64,000 nt of DNA from Paenibacillus_AP thailandensis (GTDB taxonomy: Bacteria > Bacillota > Bacilli > Paenibacillales > Paenibacillaceae): assembly GCF_042685365.1 (NCBI RefSeq), contig NZ_JBHUMY010000020.1, positions 85,423 through 149,422 on the forward strand, in the 5' to 3' direction. Both the position numbers and the translations under genes were made by a program. Position 1 is the first letter of the stretch. Each line of letters begins with the position of its first letter. The notes beneath the pieces were generated by a model. The model was given only the letters and a program-made list of their open reading frames with translations, did no database searches and was not told the origin of the DNA. Of the stretch, positions 16,933 to 26,805 are shown one piece after another.

Positions 16933-18395
16933 AGAGCTGGAGCTTCGACAGGAAGCAGCAGCGTAAACGTCGTACCGACGCCAAGCTCGCTTTCCACTCG
17001 TATGCTCCCTTTATGCAATTGGACCAAATTTTGAACGATCGCAAGGCCAAGACCCGTTCCTCCGCCCGTCAGCTCGCGTTTGCGCGCTTTGTCGGCTTTG
17101 TAGAACCGCTCGAACACGTAAGGCACGTCTTCGCTCGGTATGCCTTTGCCTTCGTCGATCACCTTGATTTCTACATAGCGTGTTCCATCCGCCGTAACCC
17201 GTTTGCCGGTTATCGTAATCGACTTGCCGGCAGGCGTGTAACGGAAAGCGTTGTCGATCAAGTTCGTAAGCACCTGCTCGATCCGGTCGATATCGGCCGC
17301 CTCCACTTTAAGCGGCTCTTCCGAGAGCTCGGTGCGCAGCAGGACGCCTTGGTCTTTTGCGTATACGGCATATTTGCGGCAAACGCGGTTCACGACCGTC
17401 TTTAAATCGATCGGAAGCAGCTGGAGCTCGGTATGCCCGGCCTCCATCCGGGTCAAATCGAGCAAATCCGCGACAAGCCGCCCCATTCGCAGCGACTCGT
17501 CATGAATAATCTGCACAAGCTCCTTCCTCTCCTCCGGCGATGTGGCGATATCGTCGAGCAGCGCTTCGCTGTAGCCTTGCATCATCGACAGCGGCGTGCG
17601 GATTTCGTGCGAGATGTTCGCAAGCAAGTCGCGGCGCATTCGCTCCAGCTTATGCTCTTCGGTTACGTCCCGAATAACCGCGACGGCGCCCCGCGCTATT
17701 CCTTCCGAGCGAAGAGGCGCCATCACAAGAGACCATACGCCGCTGAGCACTTGAATTTTCTCCGAGAGCTCGCGCCCTTCCTCCATAACCGTTTCGAACG
17801 AATCGAGAAGCGGCCCCGGCACCTTAAGCGGAACGTTCCGGCCATCTTCCGGAGAACGCAAGCCCGGATCGTATTCCGACCACCTGGCGATAAGCTGCTC
17901 GCCCGGCGGATTCATCAGGATGACTTTGCCTTCGGAATCAAAGGACAAGACGGCGTCGCCGATGCTTCGGAGAATAAGGGAGAGCTGCTCCTTCTCGTGG
18001 CTTAGGTCGTGAATGAGCCGGTCGAGTTCTTCCGTCATCCGGTTAAACGTCTTCCCCAGCTCGCCGATCTCGTCGCTTGAGCTGACCTGTACCCGCATCT
18101 GATAATTGCCTTGCGCGATCGAGTCTGCGGCCTTCTTCAGCTGCAGCAGCGGCTGCTGAATGACTCTGGACAGGAAAAACGCCAGCAGCGTCGAAAGCAA
18201 AAAACCGATAATCCCGACTACGATGTACAAAAGTTGAACTTTTTTTGGCTCGGTAAAAGCGACGTCGATATATTGCAGCAGAAAGACGCCGAGAATAAGC
18301 AGAACGAACGCCACCAGCAAAATAATGGTGCCCCACAGCTTCCAAACGACGTTGTTCCAAACCATCCGGAACAATTTTTCCCCGAGCTTGACCAT
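16917..18395 (-). CDS. resE: Sensor histidine kinase ResE
   Basis: The 492-residue kinase has two membrane helices (about 18-40 and 56-76), a HAMP domain, a PAS-like sensor domain (about 140-250), and an HisKA domain with the phosphorylated His in NISHEIRTPLSM. The ATP-binding N, G1 and G2 boxes follow (LIDNAFRYTP, DEGKGIP, GGGTGLGLAI). In B. subtilis ResE activates ResD under oxygen limitation and nitric oxide. Here the extracellular loop between the helices is very short, so sensing is probably at the membrane or PAS domain. It starts immediately after the resD stop. Confidence 0.93.
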   Translation of the reverse strand: MVKLGEKLFRMVWNNVVWKLWGTIILLVAFVLLILGVFLLQYIDVAFTEPKKVQLLYIVVGIIGFLLSTLLAFFLSRVIQQPLLQLKKAADSIAQGNYQMRVQVSSSDEIGELGKTFNRMTEELDRLIHDLSHEKEQLSLILRSIGDAVLSFDSEGKVILMNPPGEQLIARWSEYDPGLRSPEDGRNVPLKVPGPLLDSFETVMEEGRELSEKIQVLSGVWSLVMAPLRSEGIARGAVAVIRDVTEEHKLERMRRDLLANISHEIRTPLSMMQGYSEALLDDIATSPEERKELVQIIHDESLRMGRLVADLLDLTRMEAGHTELQLLPIDLKTVVNRVCRKYAVYAKDQGVLLRTELSEEPLKVEAADIDRIEQVLTNLIDNAFRYTPAGKSITITGKRVTADGTRYVEIKVIDEGKGIPSEDVPYVFERFYKADKARKRELTGGGTGLGLAIVQNLVQLHKGSIRVESELGVGTTFTLLLPVEAPALNASI

Positions 18396-19112
18396 TTATT
18401 TCGGCACCTCAAGCTTGTAGCCGATTCCCCATACGGTCGTTATCATGGACGCAGCTTCGGGCGACACTTTGTTCAGCTTCTCGCGAAGCCGTTTGACATG
18501 CGTGTCTACCGTGCGCAAATCGCCGAAAAACTCGTAGTTCCATACGTCCTTCAGCAGTTCTTCGCGCGAGAACACCTTGTCCGGCGATACCGCCAAGTAA
18601 TGCAGCAGCTCGTATTCCTTCGGCGTAAGGCTGACCTCCTGCCCGCCCGCCGTTACACGATGGGCGTCATGCTCGATCACAAGATGAGGAAATACGATAT
18701 TATTGCTCGAGTTCGCTTCCTTGGACAAATAAGCGGTTGCCGAGGAGCGGCGCAAAATCGCCTTGACGCGGTAAATGACCTCGCGCGGGCTAAACGGCTT
18801 CACGACATAGTCGTCCGCGCCGACCTCAAAGCCTTGAACGCGGTTCATTTCTTCCCCTTTGGCCGTCAGCATGATCACCGGAGTCGCCTTCACCTGGCGC
18901 AGCCGCGAACACACCTCGATGCCGTCTATTCCCGGCAGCATCACGTCGAGCAGAATAAGCTCGTAATCCTGGCCGGTTGCCATCCGAAGCGCCGTTTCTC
19001 CGTCTTCCGCTTCGTCGATCAAATAACCTTCCTTCTCCAAATACATTTTAAGCAGCCGGCGAATTCTCTCCTCATCGTCAACGACCAGAATACGGCTGTC
19101 GAATTCCGTCAT
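18396..19112 (-). CDS. resD: Response regulator ResD
   Basis: This 238-residue OmpR/PhoB-type regulator has an acidic pocket VVDDEERIR, phosphoacceptor Asp in LILLDVMLPG (residue ~56), the conserved Thr and Lys (MLTAKG, VVKPFS), and a winged-helix DNA-binding domain ending in TVWGIGYKLE. It controls respiration and cytochrome c maturation genes with ResE. It lies directly between resC (68 bp upstream) and resE (adjacent). Confidence 0.95.
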   Translation of the reverse strand: MTEFDSRILVVDDEERIRRLLKMYLEKEGYLIDEAEDGETALRMATGQDYELILLDVMLPGIDGIEVCSRLRQVKATPVIMLTAKGEEMNRVQGFEVGADDYVVKPFSPREVIYRVKAILRRSSATAYLSKEANSSNNIVFPHLVIEHDAHRVTAGGQEVSLTPKEYELLHYLAVSPDKVFSREELLKDVWNYEFFGDLRTVDTHVKRLREKLNKVSPEAASMITTVWGIGYKLEVPK

Positions 19113-19180
19113 ATTACATGCTCCTTCCCGAAAACCGCCCGAATCGGGGCGGCTTTCACCTTACAACTATTCTTTCTCTA

Positions 19181-20434
19181 TTATACACCAGCGTAGGAAT
19201 GCAATCCCGCTATAATCAAATTAACGCCGATCAGCGTAAACAAGACGATCACGAAACCGATGACGGACAGCCACGCGGACCGTTTGCCGTGCCAGCCGCG
19301 CGACAGCCGGAAATGAAGATATGCGCTGTAATATAGCCATGTGATGAGCGCCCATACTTCTTTCGGGTCCCAGCCCCAGAACCGTCCCCACGCCTTCTCT
19401 GCCCAGATCATCGCGAATACGAGCGCGCCGAGCGTAAACACCGGAAACCCGATCGCGATCGCCCGGTAGCTGATCTCGTCCAAATCCTCGGCTTCGATCC
19501 CTTTCGTAAGCGGGTGGATGACCGCGCCGAGAGGCTTCCGAAATACAAGACGAAGCAGCAGGTACAGGATGGAGCCGGCGATAACGGACCATATAACCGT
19601 GTTCAGCTTGCGTCCGGCGTTTACGCCGTTCATCCACGACGGAGCCTCGAACAGCCCGTCCTTCATCCCGAGAAACGAATCGATATGGACCGGCTGGCTA
19701 TTAAAAGGCTTCGCAATAGGAGGAAGCGTATAATCGACCGTAGCCGAAGACGTTTGCTCCGCGCCCTGGCTGTCGATCGTCACCTTCTCCTGAACGAATT
19801 GGGCTTCGTAGCCTGCGCCCTTGAACGCAAACACGACGACAATAAATCCGACCACCAGAACGATGGAATAAAGGCAAAATTCTAGCCAGAATTGCTCCCT
19901 CTTCTGCGCCTTCGTCGTTCCTTCGAAATCGATGACGGAAGCGAGATACAGCAGCCCCGCCGCAAAGCTGACGGCAAAAAAAGCTTCGCCCAGCGCCGCC
20001 GTCGTCACATGCACCTTCAGCCAATTGGATTGCAGCGCCGGAATAAGCGGCTGAACCTCTGACGGAAATACGGAGGCGTAACCGATTATGATGACGACAA
20101 GCGGAAGCGTAAACATGCCGAGCAGCGGCTTACGATAGATGAGATAAACGATAACGAAAGCGATCATAATGGCCATGGCCAGAAACGTCATAAACTCGTA
20201 CATGTTGCTGGTCGGAATTTGCCCGCTGCCGATCCAGCGCGTAAAGAAAAAGGTCAGGTGCAGCGCAAGCCCGAGACATGCGGCGATAAACGAAATTTTG
20301 CTCCACCGCTTCTCATGTGCAAGGGGCTCCCGGTTGCTCCATCTTTTGCCGGCGATCGCAATGACGAAAAACATGAACGAAAAGCAATATAGAAAAAATG
20401 CGACAAGAAACGCATTGCTGCTAAATTCAATCAC
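19181..20434 (-). CDS. resC: Cytochrome c maturation protein ResC (CcsA family)
   Basis: The 417-residue protein has about eight membrane helices and the tryptophan-rich haem-handling motif WGRFWGWDPKEVWALITW near the C-terminus, which identifies the CcsA/ResC component of the System II haem ligation complex. With ResB it moves haem across the membrane and attaches it to apocytochrome c. Its start overlaps the resB stop by four bases, indicating translational coupling. The loop of about 60 residues between two helices (after YEAQFVQEK) is polar and probably extracytoplasmic. Confidence 0.94.
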   Translation of the reverse strand: MIEFSSNAFLVAFFLYCFSFMFFVIAIAGKRWSNREPLAHEKRWSKISFIAACLGLALHLTFFFTRWIGSGQIPTSNMYEFMTFLAMAIMIAFVIVYLIYRKPLLGMFTLPLVVIIIGYASVFPSEVQPLIPALQSNWLKVHVTTAALGEAFFAVSFAAGLLYLASVIDFEGTTKAQKREQFWLEFCLYSIVLVVGFIVVVFAFKGAGYEAQFVQEKVTIDSQGAEQTSSATVDYTLPPIAKPFNSQPVHIDSFLGMKDGLFEAPSWMNGVNAGRKLNTVIWSVIAGSILYLLLRLVFRKPLGAVIHPLTKGIEAEDLDEISYRAIAIGFPVFTLGALVFAMIWAEKAWGRFWGWDPKEVWALITWLYYSAYLHFRLSRGWHGKRSAWLSVIGFVIVLFTLIGVNLIIAGLHSYAGV

Positions 20435-22095
20435 GCTTTGTTCCCTCCGTTATCGAGCGTCTTCGGATCGACGGTGATGCCCGTTCTCTTCAATGCCGCC
20501 GCCACTTCCGAGCGCAAGCCGTACCAGTTTTTGTTCGTGTGCGCCCCGAGCGACAACACGCCGTCGTCGATGCGGAGCCAAATGCGGCGGTGATGCCAAT
20601 AAGCCCCCATCAGAAGGCCGATCATCGAGACGATGGCGCCCACCCATACGTAGTTCAAAGCGCGGTCGACGCGCACGTTCAGATAAGTGGAGGCTTCGGA
20701 GAAACGGACGTTTTCCATTCCTTCCACCTTGATCTCCAGCTTGTCCGCCAAAGCGCCGTTAATCCGGTCTTGACCGAATTTCACTTTGTCCTTCTCCATC
20801 GGGAAATACATGTACGGCTCGCCGCCTTCGGCAAGGCCGGGACCGCTAACCATGAACACAAATGCCGGAGCTTTCGGGTCCCTCCCCAGCGTTGTCGGCT
20901 CGCCTTTGTCGTTCAGCGCGAATTCCATAAAATTAGCCCGCAGAGTCAGCTTATACGGACCCACTTCGTATTCGAGCGGAGCATCCTTCATCGGCAGCTC
21001 GAACGGGCCGTAGCTTTGGCCGGTTTGCTTGTCGATAACGACGGGGCTGACCGCTTGCAGGCGCGGCGTCAAATCGTAATCGTATTGAAACAGCTTCAGA
21101 CCTTTGTAGCGAAGCGGGCTGTTTACGGTAATGTCGTGCCGCTCTACTTCCTTCAGCTCGGGCTCGGCGAGAGGGTCGCCGCAGTTCGCCGTACATTCGT
21201 ACAGAACCGCCTTCGTTTCGTAGCGCTTCGCGCGAACCTGGCCTTTCAGTTCCTCCGGCAGCTCTTCGTCTTTGTAATATTCGACGGTAAATTTCTCGTT
21301 TTTGACATAATACTTCGTGCCTTCGATCGGAACCGTTTCGCCGTCCGGAATCGTTACGTAGCTGTCCATTTGCCAGCCCGGGATGCTTCGTGCCAAGATG
21401 GCCAAAAGAAACAAAATCAGCCCGATATGATTGATGTAAGGGCCCCAGCGGCTGAACCGGTTTTTCTCCGCAAGCAGCGCATCCCCGTCCGTATGAACCC
21501 GGTAGCGCTTACGCTTAAGCGCATGGGCAAAAGACTGGATCCATTCATCCGGCTTCGCTTCCAGCGGAGCGACGTAAACCGTTTTTTGCCGGCGGATGAA
21601 CTGCAGATGCTTTCGGATTTGCTGTTTGCTGAGCGCCCTATACAGCGGAAGAACGCGGTCGAGACTGCAAACGACAAGAGAAGTCCCGATCATGACGAGC
21701 AGCGTAATGAACCACCAGGATTCGTAAGTACGGGATAAACCAAGCGCGTAATAAATTTGCCCCGGAACGCCGTAAGTTTCTTTATAGTAGGCCGCAAAAT
21801 CGGCATCGCGGACAAACGTGTTTTCCTGCGGATAGATCGTACCCAGCGTAGCCAAAATAAGCGTAATGAGAATCAGATAAATGGCTACCTTTACGGAAGA
21901 GAAAAAATTCCAGATCCGGTCGATCCAGTTCGGATTGCTTTTCTGGGAACGCCTTGCCGCCCCGTCGTACCGCATCTCAAGCGGCATGGACGAGCCGGCA
22001 TCGTCCGTGAGCGGCTTGCCGCAGCTTTCGCATAATACGGTTCCGACGTAATTCTGGTGCCCGCAATCGCATTTCGTATTATGTACCAAGGACAC
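20431..22095 (-). CDS. resB: Cytochrome c maturation protein ResB (Ccs1 family)
   Basis: The 554-residue protein opens with a cytoplasmic zinc-ribbon-like motif (CDCGHQNYVGTVLCESCGK). Three membrane helices, a large extracytoplasmic domain and a last helix (YVWVGAIVSMIGLLMGAYW) follow. This is the ResB/Ccs1 layout of System II haem ligation. It is the partner of ResC (four-base overlap) and follows resA by 43 bp. Confidence 0.94.
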   Translation of the reverse strand: MSLVHNTKCDCGHQNYVGTVLCESCGKPLTDDAGSSMPLEMRYDGAARRSQKSNPNWIDRIWNFFSSVKVAIYLILITLILATLGTIYPQENTFVRDADFAAYYKETYGVPGQIYYALGLSRTYESWWFITLLVMIGTSLVVCSLDRVLPLYRALSKQQIRKHLQFIRRQKTVYVAPLEAKPDEWIQSFAHALKRKRYRVHTDGDALLAEKNRFSRWGPYINHIGLILFLLAILARSIPGWQMDSYVTIPDGETVPIEGTKYYVKNEKFTVEYYKDEELPEELKGQVRAKRYETKAVLYECTANCGDPLAEPELKEVERHDITVNSPLRYKGLKLFQYDYDLTPRLQAVSPVVIDKQTGQSYGPFELPMKDAPLEYEVGPYKLTLRANFMEFALNDKGEPTTLGRDPKAPAFVFMVSGPGLAEGGEPYMYFPMEKDKVKFGQDRINGALADKLEIKVEGMENVRFSEASTYLNVRVDRALNYVWVGAIVSMIGLLMGAYWHHRRIWLRIDDGVLSLGAHTNKNWYGLRSEVAAALKRTGITVDPKTLDNGGNKA

Positions 22096-22138
22096 TTACG
22101 GAAACCTCCTAGTCCAGACTGTTGATATACACGGCCCG

Positions 22139-22669
22139 CTACGCCGCAAGCAAACGTTCGATCCTCTCGTCGATATCCTGCTGCGTCATGCCGCCTACTT
22201 TGATTTCCATAATGGTGCCGTCGGCCTTCACGAAAAAAGTGGTCGGATACGAACGAAGGCCGTAGCTTCTCTCCGTCTTCCGGTCAACGTCCCGCAATAT
22301 CGGATAAGTCAGGTTGAATTGACGAACGAAGTTGTTGACCGTAAGCGTATCCTCGCTTAAATTGATCGCCAGAATGGTCAGTCCCCGGTCTTTCCACTTG
22401 TTGTATTGCTGCTCGAACTCCGGCATCTCCTCCACGCAAGGCGGACAGAACGAACCCCAGAAGTTGATGACGACGGGTTTGCCGGCGTAATCGGACAGAC
22501 GGTGCACGTTGCCTTCCAAATCCACCAGATTGAATTCGTTTGGCTTGCCGCCGACCTTCGGAACGGAATTGCCGCCGGACGCGAACAAGGTTGTCCCGAC
22601 AGCGTAGCCTCCGATCAACAGCACGGCCAGCAGTATTGCAATTTGAACCGGTTTGCGCGACGCTTTCAT
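22139..22669 (-). CDS. resA: Membrane-anchored thiol-disulfide oxidoreductase ResA
   Basis: This 176-residue thioredoxin-like protein has an N-terminal membrane anchor (residues ~7-30), the redox motif FCPPCVEE (Cys-Pro-Pro-Cys), and the cis-Pro loop SYPTTFFV. ResA reduces the CXXCH cysteines of apocytochrome c outside the membrane before haem attachment. B. subtilis ResA has CEPC, so CPPC is a small variation that could shift the redox potential. It begins the resABC block. Confidence 0.94.
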   Translation of the reverse strand: MKASRKPVQIAILLAVLLIGGYAVGTTLFASGGNSVPKVGGKPNEFNLVDLEGNVHRLSDYAGKPVVINFWGSFCPPCVEEMPEFEQQYNKWKDRGLTILAINLSEDTLTVNNFVRQFNLTYPILRDVDRKTERSYGLRSYPTTFFVKADGTIMEIKVGGMTQQDIDERIERLLAA

Positions 22670-22817
22670 TCCTTAATCCACCACCTTGATGTAAGAAAAC
22701 CTCAGCCGAGGTTTTTCGAAGATGAAGGACCGCCTTTTGAGGTCCGCTTTTGACTCGTCTTGGCTGTTACTTCCATTATAACGAAAATTCGACGGCAAAT
22801 GCCGCCGAGTCGATTCG

Positions 22818-23558
22818 CTATTTATGAATATTATGTGACTTAAGCGCCATGTTGCGCAGTTCTTTCACTTCCGCCTCCGTCAAGTGGCGGTATTTGCCGC
22901 GCGGCAGCGGAGCGAGCGGAAGCTCCCCGAAGCGGATCCGCTTCAGCTTAAGCACCGGATGTTTAATCGCATCGAACATGCGGCGCACCTGCCGGTTTCT
23001 TCCTTCATAAATCGTAATGCTGATCGTCGCCTGATTTTTGTCCGTGTCGACATCCGCGTATTCCACTTCGGCCGGAGCCGTCATGCCGTCCTCCAGCTCA
23101 ATGCCGTTCTGGAGCTTCTCCAGCGAGCTGCCGTGCGGAATGCCTTTCACCGTTGCCAGATAGGTCTTCGGCACATGGTGGCTCGGATGCGTAAGCAGGT
23201 TGGCGAATTCGCCGTCGTTCGTCAGCAGCAACAGGCCTTCGGTATCGTAATCGAGCCGTCCGACCGGATATACCCGCTCCTTGATGCCGGGCAAATAATC
23301 GGTCACCACTTTGCGCCCTTGCGGATCGGTCGCGCTCGTAATGACGCCTTTCGGTTTATTCAGCATCAGATACAGCTTCTTCTCGCCTTTAATCCGTTTG
23401 CCGTTCACGGTAATGACGTCCGCCGCCGGGTCCGCTTTCGCGCCTAGCTCGGTTACCTTCACGCCGTTCACTTCGACAAGGCCGGCCGTAATCATCTCTT
23501 CGCATTTTCTGCGGGAAGCCACTCCCGCTTGCGCCAATATTTTCTGTAATCGTTCCAC
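22818..23558 (-). CDS. rluB: 23S rRNA pseudouridine synthase RluB
   Basis: The 246-residue protein has an N-terminal S4 RNA-binding domain (MERLQKILAQAGVASRRKCE), and a RsuA/RluB-type catalytic domain with the Asp-containing motif GRLDYDTEGLLLLTNDG. It isomerises a uridine in 23S rRNA helix 90 in known members. Gene order rluB-resA is the same as in B. subtilis. Confidence 0.93.
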   Translation of the reverse strand: MERLQKILAQAGVASRRKCEEMITAGLVEVNGVKVTELGAKADPAADVITVNGKRIKGEKKLYLMLNKPKGVITSATDPQGRKVVTDYLPGIKERVYPVGRLDYDTEGLLLLTNDGEFANLLTHPSHHVPKTYLATVKGIPHGSSLEKLQNGIELEDGMTAPAEVEYADVDTDKNQATISITIYEGRNRQVRRMFDAIKHPVLKLKRIRFGELPLAPLPRGKYRHLTEAEVKELRNMALKSHNIHK

Positions 23559-23613
23559 TCGGGTTCACCTCAACCTCCATCATAACGATATGGAGCGAAA
23601 AGCACAAGTTCGG

Positions 23614-24147
23614 TCACTCGAAGATGAACATGCATATCACGATCGCCGCGATAAACCCGACCAAATCCGAGAACAGACCCACCTTAAGCGCGTAACGGGT
23701 TCGGCGGATGCCGACCGCGCCGAAATAAACGGTCAGCACGTACAGCGTCGTGTCCGTGCTGCCCTGGATCGTGGAAGCAATGCGCCCGATCAGCGAATCG
23801 GGCCCGTAATTTTGGATCAAATCGGCCGTAAAAGCAAGCGAGCCGGCGCCCGTTAACGGACGCAAAATCGCGAGCGGCAGCACTTCGCTCGGAACGCCGA
23901 TCGCTTCGAACAACGGCTTCGCCCAGCCAAGCAGCATATCCATCGCTCCCGACGCTCTGAACATGCTGATGGCAACCATCATGCCGACCAGCGACGGAAT
24001 GATGTTAATGGCCGTGCCGAAGCCGTCTTTCGCGCCGTCGAGAAACGTTTCGTAAACCGGTATTTTCCGAAAAGCCGCATATAAAGGAATAAATACGATA
24101 ACTGCGGGAATAAGCCACGCGGAAAGCTTCATAAACCAGTCATACAC
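23614..24147 (-). CDS. spmB: Spore maturation protein SpmB
   Basis: The 177-residue membrane protein carries the nucleoside-recognition (Gate) fold segments PSLVGMMVAISMFRASGAM and RPLTGAGSLAFTADLI. With SpmA it is required for full dehydration of the spore core. I choose the GTG at 24147 because GGAGG sits eight bases before it; other GTG codons upstream lack that spacing. This gives the usual SpmB length. It overlaps the end of spmA by eight bases. Confidence 0.92.
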   Translation of the reverse strand: MYDWFMKLSAWLIPAVIVFIPLYAAFRKIPVYETFLDGAKDGFGTAINIIPSLVGMMVAISMFRASGAMDMLLGWAKPLFEAIGVPSEVLPLAILRPLTGAGSLAFTADLIQNYGPDSLIGRIASTIQGSTDTTLYVLTVYFGAVGIRRTRYALKVGLFSDLVGFIAAIVICMFIFE

Positions 24148-24814
24148 CTTGTCCACCTCCGGCGGAAAAGATGCCGGACGCAGCTCCGCGCTTGGCCGTG
24201 TTAGGCTTGCCCCCGGCGTTCGGGTTGACGCCGCCCGGCGGCCGGCGCTTCCGGTACCATAGATCGGCGGCAATCGCCGCTCCGGTCGCGATAGCGGTCG
24301 CAAGTAGCGTCGTCCCGACGATTTCCGCCGGGTTCGCCGAGCCGTATTTCATGCGGATCGCAATCAATGTCGTCGGAATGATCGTTATGCTTGACGTATT
24401 TAAAGCGAGCAGCGTGCACATGGCGGGCGTCGCGACGTTTTTGTCCGGGTTAAGCTTCTGAAGCTCCTGCATCGCCTTAATTCCCATCGGCGTGGCCGCG
24501 TTGCCGAGCCCGAACAGATTGGCGCTTAGATTGCTCATAATATATCCAAGCGCCGGATGGCCTTCGGGCACGTCCGGAAACAGCCTGCGCACAAAAGGGC
24601 CCAGCAGCTTGGCCAGCTTCGCCAGCAGCCCGGCGTCCTCGGCGATCCGCATAAGTCCGAGCCACAGCACCATAATGCTGATCAAGCCGAAGCTGATCGT
24701 CACGCCCGATTCGGCCCCTTGGAACGCCGCTTGGGTAATTTCGTCCATTCGCCCGTTGTATGCAGCTGCCGCTACGCTGGCCACAATCATAAACAACCAA
24801 ATCCAATTCACCAT
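24140..24814 (-). CDS. spmA: Spore maturation protein SpmA
   Basis: This 224-residue Gate-domain membrane protein contains NLSANLFGLGNAATPMGIKAM-type residues (the NxxANxxGLGNAATP motif), and works with SpmB in spore core dehydration. The ATG at 24814 follows GGGGGAGG; an ATG two codons upstream is less well placed. The C-terminal tail is longer and more basic/glycine-rich than in B. subtilis SpmA. It lies 30 bp downstream of dacB, as in B. subtilis. Confidence 0.93.
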   Translation of the reverse strand: MVNWIWLFMIVASVAAAAYNGRMDEITQAAFQGAESGVTISFGLISIMVLWLGLMRIAEDAGLLAKLAKLLGPFVRRLFPDVPEGHPALGYIMSNLSANLFGLGNAATPMGIKAMQELQKLNPDKNVATPAMCTLLALNTSSITIIPTTLIAIRMKYGSANPAEIVGTTLLATAIATGAAIAADLWYRKRRPPGGVNPNAGGKPNTAKRGAASGIFSAGGGQGV

Positions 24815-24844
24815 CGACAAACCGCCTCCCCCAGCGATTTATTG

Positions 24845-26038
24845 CTAGTCCCCTTTAAACAGCGCGGACCATGCTTTCGCCATCTCGGACAAAAATCCGC
24901 CTCCGGCCGCTTTTTTGTAATCGGCCCATGCCTCCTCCGTCATCGGCTTGCGCTCCGGCAGCTTAAGTCTTGCGCTTCCGGCGTCGACAAGCGGAACGGC
25001 ACCGATTTTCGCGCCGTTCAAATACCATTCGAGCGCGCCCCTTTCTCCCAGGGCGCTTTGAACCGAATCGGCCTTAACGTATACCGCCTTGTATCGGACT
25101 TGATCCTTTTCGGACTCCGCAAGCGGATAACGGAAAGCTTGTCCGGCAACGTACGAAGTGCCTTCGATTACCGCTCCTTTATCGGTAAGCTGCGTCAGCT
25201 TGAAGTGAGCAAATCCCCAGTCCAGCAGCCTCATATGATCGTTCCAATCGTCCCCGTCGTTAAGCGTCACGGCCGCCAGCTGCTGGCCGTTGCGGGTGGC
25301 CGAGCTGACGAGACAGCGGAACGCTTTTTTCGTATAGCCCGTTTTAACGCCGTCCGCCCCTTCATACAGCCGGAGCATTTTGTTTTTGTTTTTCCATTTG
25401 TAATCCCATGGATCGTAAGGGTTCGGCGCCGTCTTGACGTCGGTCGCGACGATTTTGGCGAACACGGGATTTTTGAGCGCGTATGCGGTCAGCTTGGCCA
25501 AATCGTTGGCTGACGAATAATGCCCGTCGTCATCGAGCCCGTGCGGATTCATAAATTGCGTGTTGGTTAATCCCAAATACGCCGCTTTCTCATTCATGAG
25601 CGCCACGAAGCCTTCCTCCGAACCGCCGACATGCTCCGCGATCGCGGTCGCCGCATCGTTGCCCGAGCGAAGCATCAAGCCGTATAACATATCGAGCAGC
25701 TTCATTTCTTCCCCCAGCCGCAAATAGATGGAGGATCCTTCGCGGCCCGCGGCCCGCTTTCCGGTTTTGACCATGCTGGACAATTTCCCGTGCTCGATCG
25801 CGACAATCGCGGTCATGATTTTGGTCAGGCTGGCAATCCGCATCGGAGTATCTCCGTTATCGCTGTACAACAGCCTGCCGGACGTGACGTCGATGAGCGC
25901 CGACGCTTCGGCGTGCGTGGAAATAGCCGGAGGATTGTCGTCCCCGGTTTGCTGCGAAGCGTGAAGATTGCTTGTCCGGATGCAAAGCAATGTGACGGTT
26001 ATGCATAAACCGAGTCGCAAAAGCCGATACGCTAACAT
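24845..26038 (-). CDS. dacB: Sporulation D-alanyl-D-alanine carboxypeptidase DacB
   Basis: The 397-residue penicillin-binding protein has a signal-like N-terminus, the SxxK motif SLTK (ASLTKIMTAIV), the SGN motif in RSGNDAATAIAEH, and KTG in GVKTGYTKKAF. In B. subtilis DacB (PBP5*) trims cortex peptides under SigE control during sporulation. The operon order dacB-spmA-spmB supports this assignment over a vegetative DacA-type enzyme. The C-terminal region lacks a clear amphipathic anchor like that of DacA. Confidence 0.92.
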   Translation of the reverse strand: MLAYRLLRLGLCITVTLLCIRTSNLHASQQTGDDNPPAISTHAEASALIDVTSGRLLYSDNGDTPMRIASLTKIMTAIVAIEHGKLSSMVKTGKRAAGREGSSIYLRLGEEMKLLDMLYGLMLRSGNDAATAIAEHVGGSEEGFVALMNEKAAYLGLTNTQFMNPHGLDDDGHYSSANDLAKLTAYALKNPVFAKIVATDVKTAPNPYDPWDYKWKNKNKMLRLYEGADGVKTGYTKKAFRCLVSSATRNGQQLAAVTLNDGDDWNDHMRLLDWGFAHFKLTQLTDKGAVIEGTSYVAGQAFRYPLAESEKDQVRYKAVYVKADSVQSALGERGALEWYLNGAKIGAVPLVDAGSARLKLPERKPMTEEAWADYKKAAGGGFLSEMAKAWSALFKGD

Positions 26039-26219
26039 GTTCGTTATACTGCTCCTCCCTTGTAAACGGCTTTTTATAGTTTATGCCGATTTGGATTCGG
26101 TTAGACGCCTCTGTCCGCAAAAAAGAACAAATCCCCCAAAAGTGACCCGAAGCTCTGCAGCGAATTCCGATTACTTTTGGAGGAGCCCCCCTCCACCGGA
26201 AAAATTTCCAATGACAAAG

Positions 26220-26242
26220 AAAAAACCGCCCTTCGAGGGCGG
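26220..26242 (-). terminator. Terminator of the ytfI-ytfJ operon
   Basis: CCGCCCT and AGGGCGG pair around a CGA loop on the minus strand and are followed by six T residues. The hairpin begins immediately after the ytfJ stop codon. Confidence 0.92.
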
Positions 26243-26710
26243 CTATACGTACCGGTCGGGTACCGTCTCGTCCGGAATGAACGTTCCGGTTGTTACCGTC
26301 GTGTTGTTGTTGCGCATCATCGATTGAATTTTTTCGAATACTTGCGGTGCCGAGTCGATAACGCGCTCGATCAGATGCGTTTGATTGTCCAGAGGCACTA
26401 CTTTGACGCCATGCGTGCCTACGACAAGAAATGCGATCGGCGTAATGGACACGCCGCCGCCGCTGCCGCCGCCGAACGGAGGCTGTGCGGCTGCATGGTT
26501 CGTTTCCCCGGGAATATGACCGGCGGATTGGCCGTCATAACGAATATCGCTGCCGCCTGCAACGAACCCGAACCCGACTTTGCTTATCGGCATGATCACG
26601 CTGCCGTCGGGCGTTTGGACCGGGTCGCCGACGATCGTATTGACGTCGACCATTTCTTTGATATTTTCCATGGCCGTCTGCATAAGACCTTGTATTGGAT
26701 GCTCTTGCAT
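26243..26710 (-). CDS. ytfJ: Spore germination protein GerW/YtfJ
   Basis: The 155-residue protein begins MQEHPIQGLMQTAMENIKE and contains the family motifs VNTIVGDPVQTPDGSVIMPI and a glycine-rich stretch (PPFGGGSGGGVSITP), followed by FLVV. Family members are forespore-expressed; GerW is needed for L-alanine-triggered germination. The ATG at 26710 has GGAGG seven bases upstream. The upstream neighbour ytfI (DUF2953) gives the usual operon. Confidence 0.93.
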   Translation of the reverse strand: MQEHPIQGLMQTAMENIKEMVDVNTIVGDPVQTPDGSVIMPISKVGFGFVAGGSDIRYDGQSAGHIPGETNHAAAQPPFGGGSGGGVSITPIAFLVVGTHGVKVVPLDNQTHLIERVIDSAPQVFEKIQSMMRNNNTTVTTGTFIPDETVPDRYV

Positions 26711-26805
26711 TTGTCCTACCTCCTGCTTCCGTTGAAAATAAGCGATAAGCCGTGCGTTAACGCTAATAGATTGCTCATCTTCCGGGAGGACTATGTATCC
26801 CAACA

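Noticed and set aside
20539..21738. 399-codon plus-strand frame opposite resB
   Set aside because: Antisense shadow of resB with the same Arg/Gln-rich character; resB is conserved in sequence and operon position.
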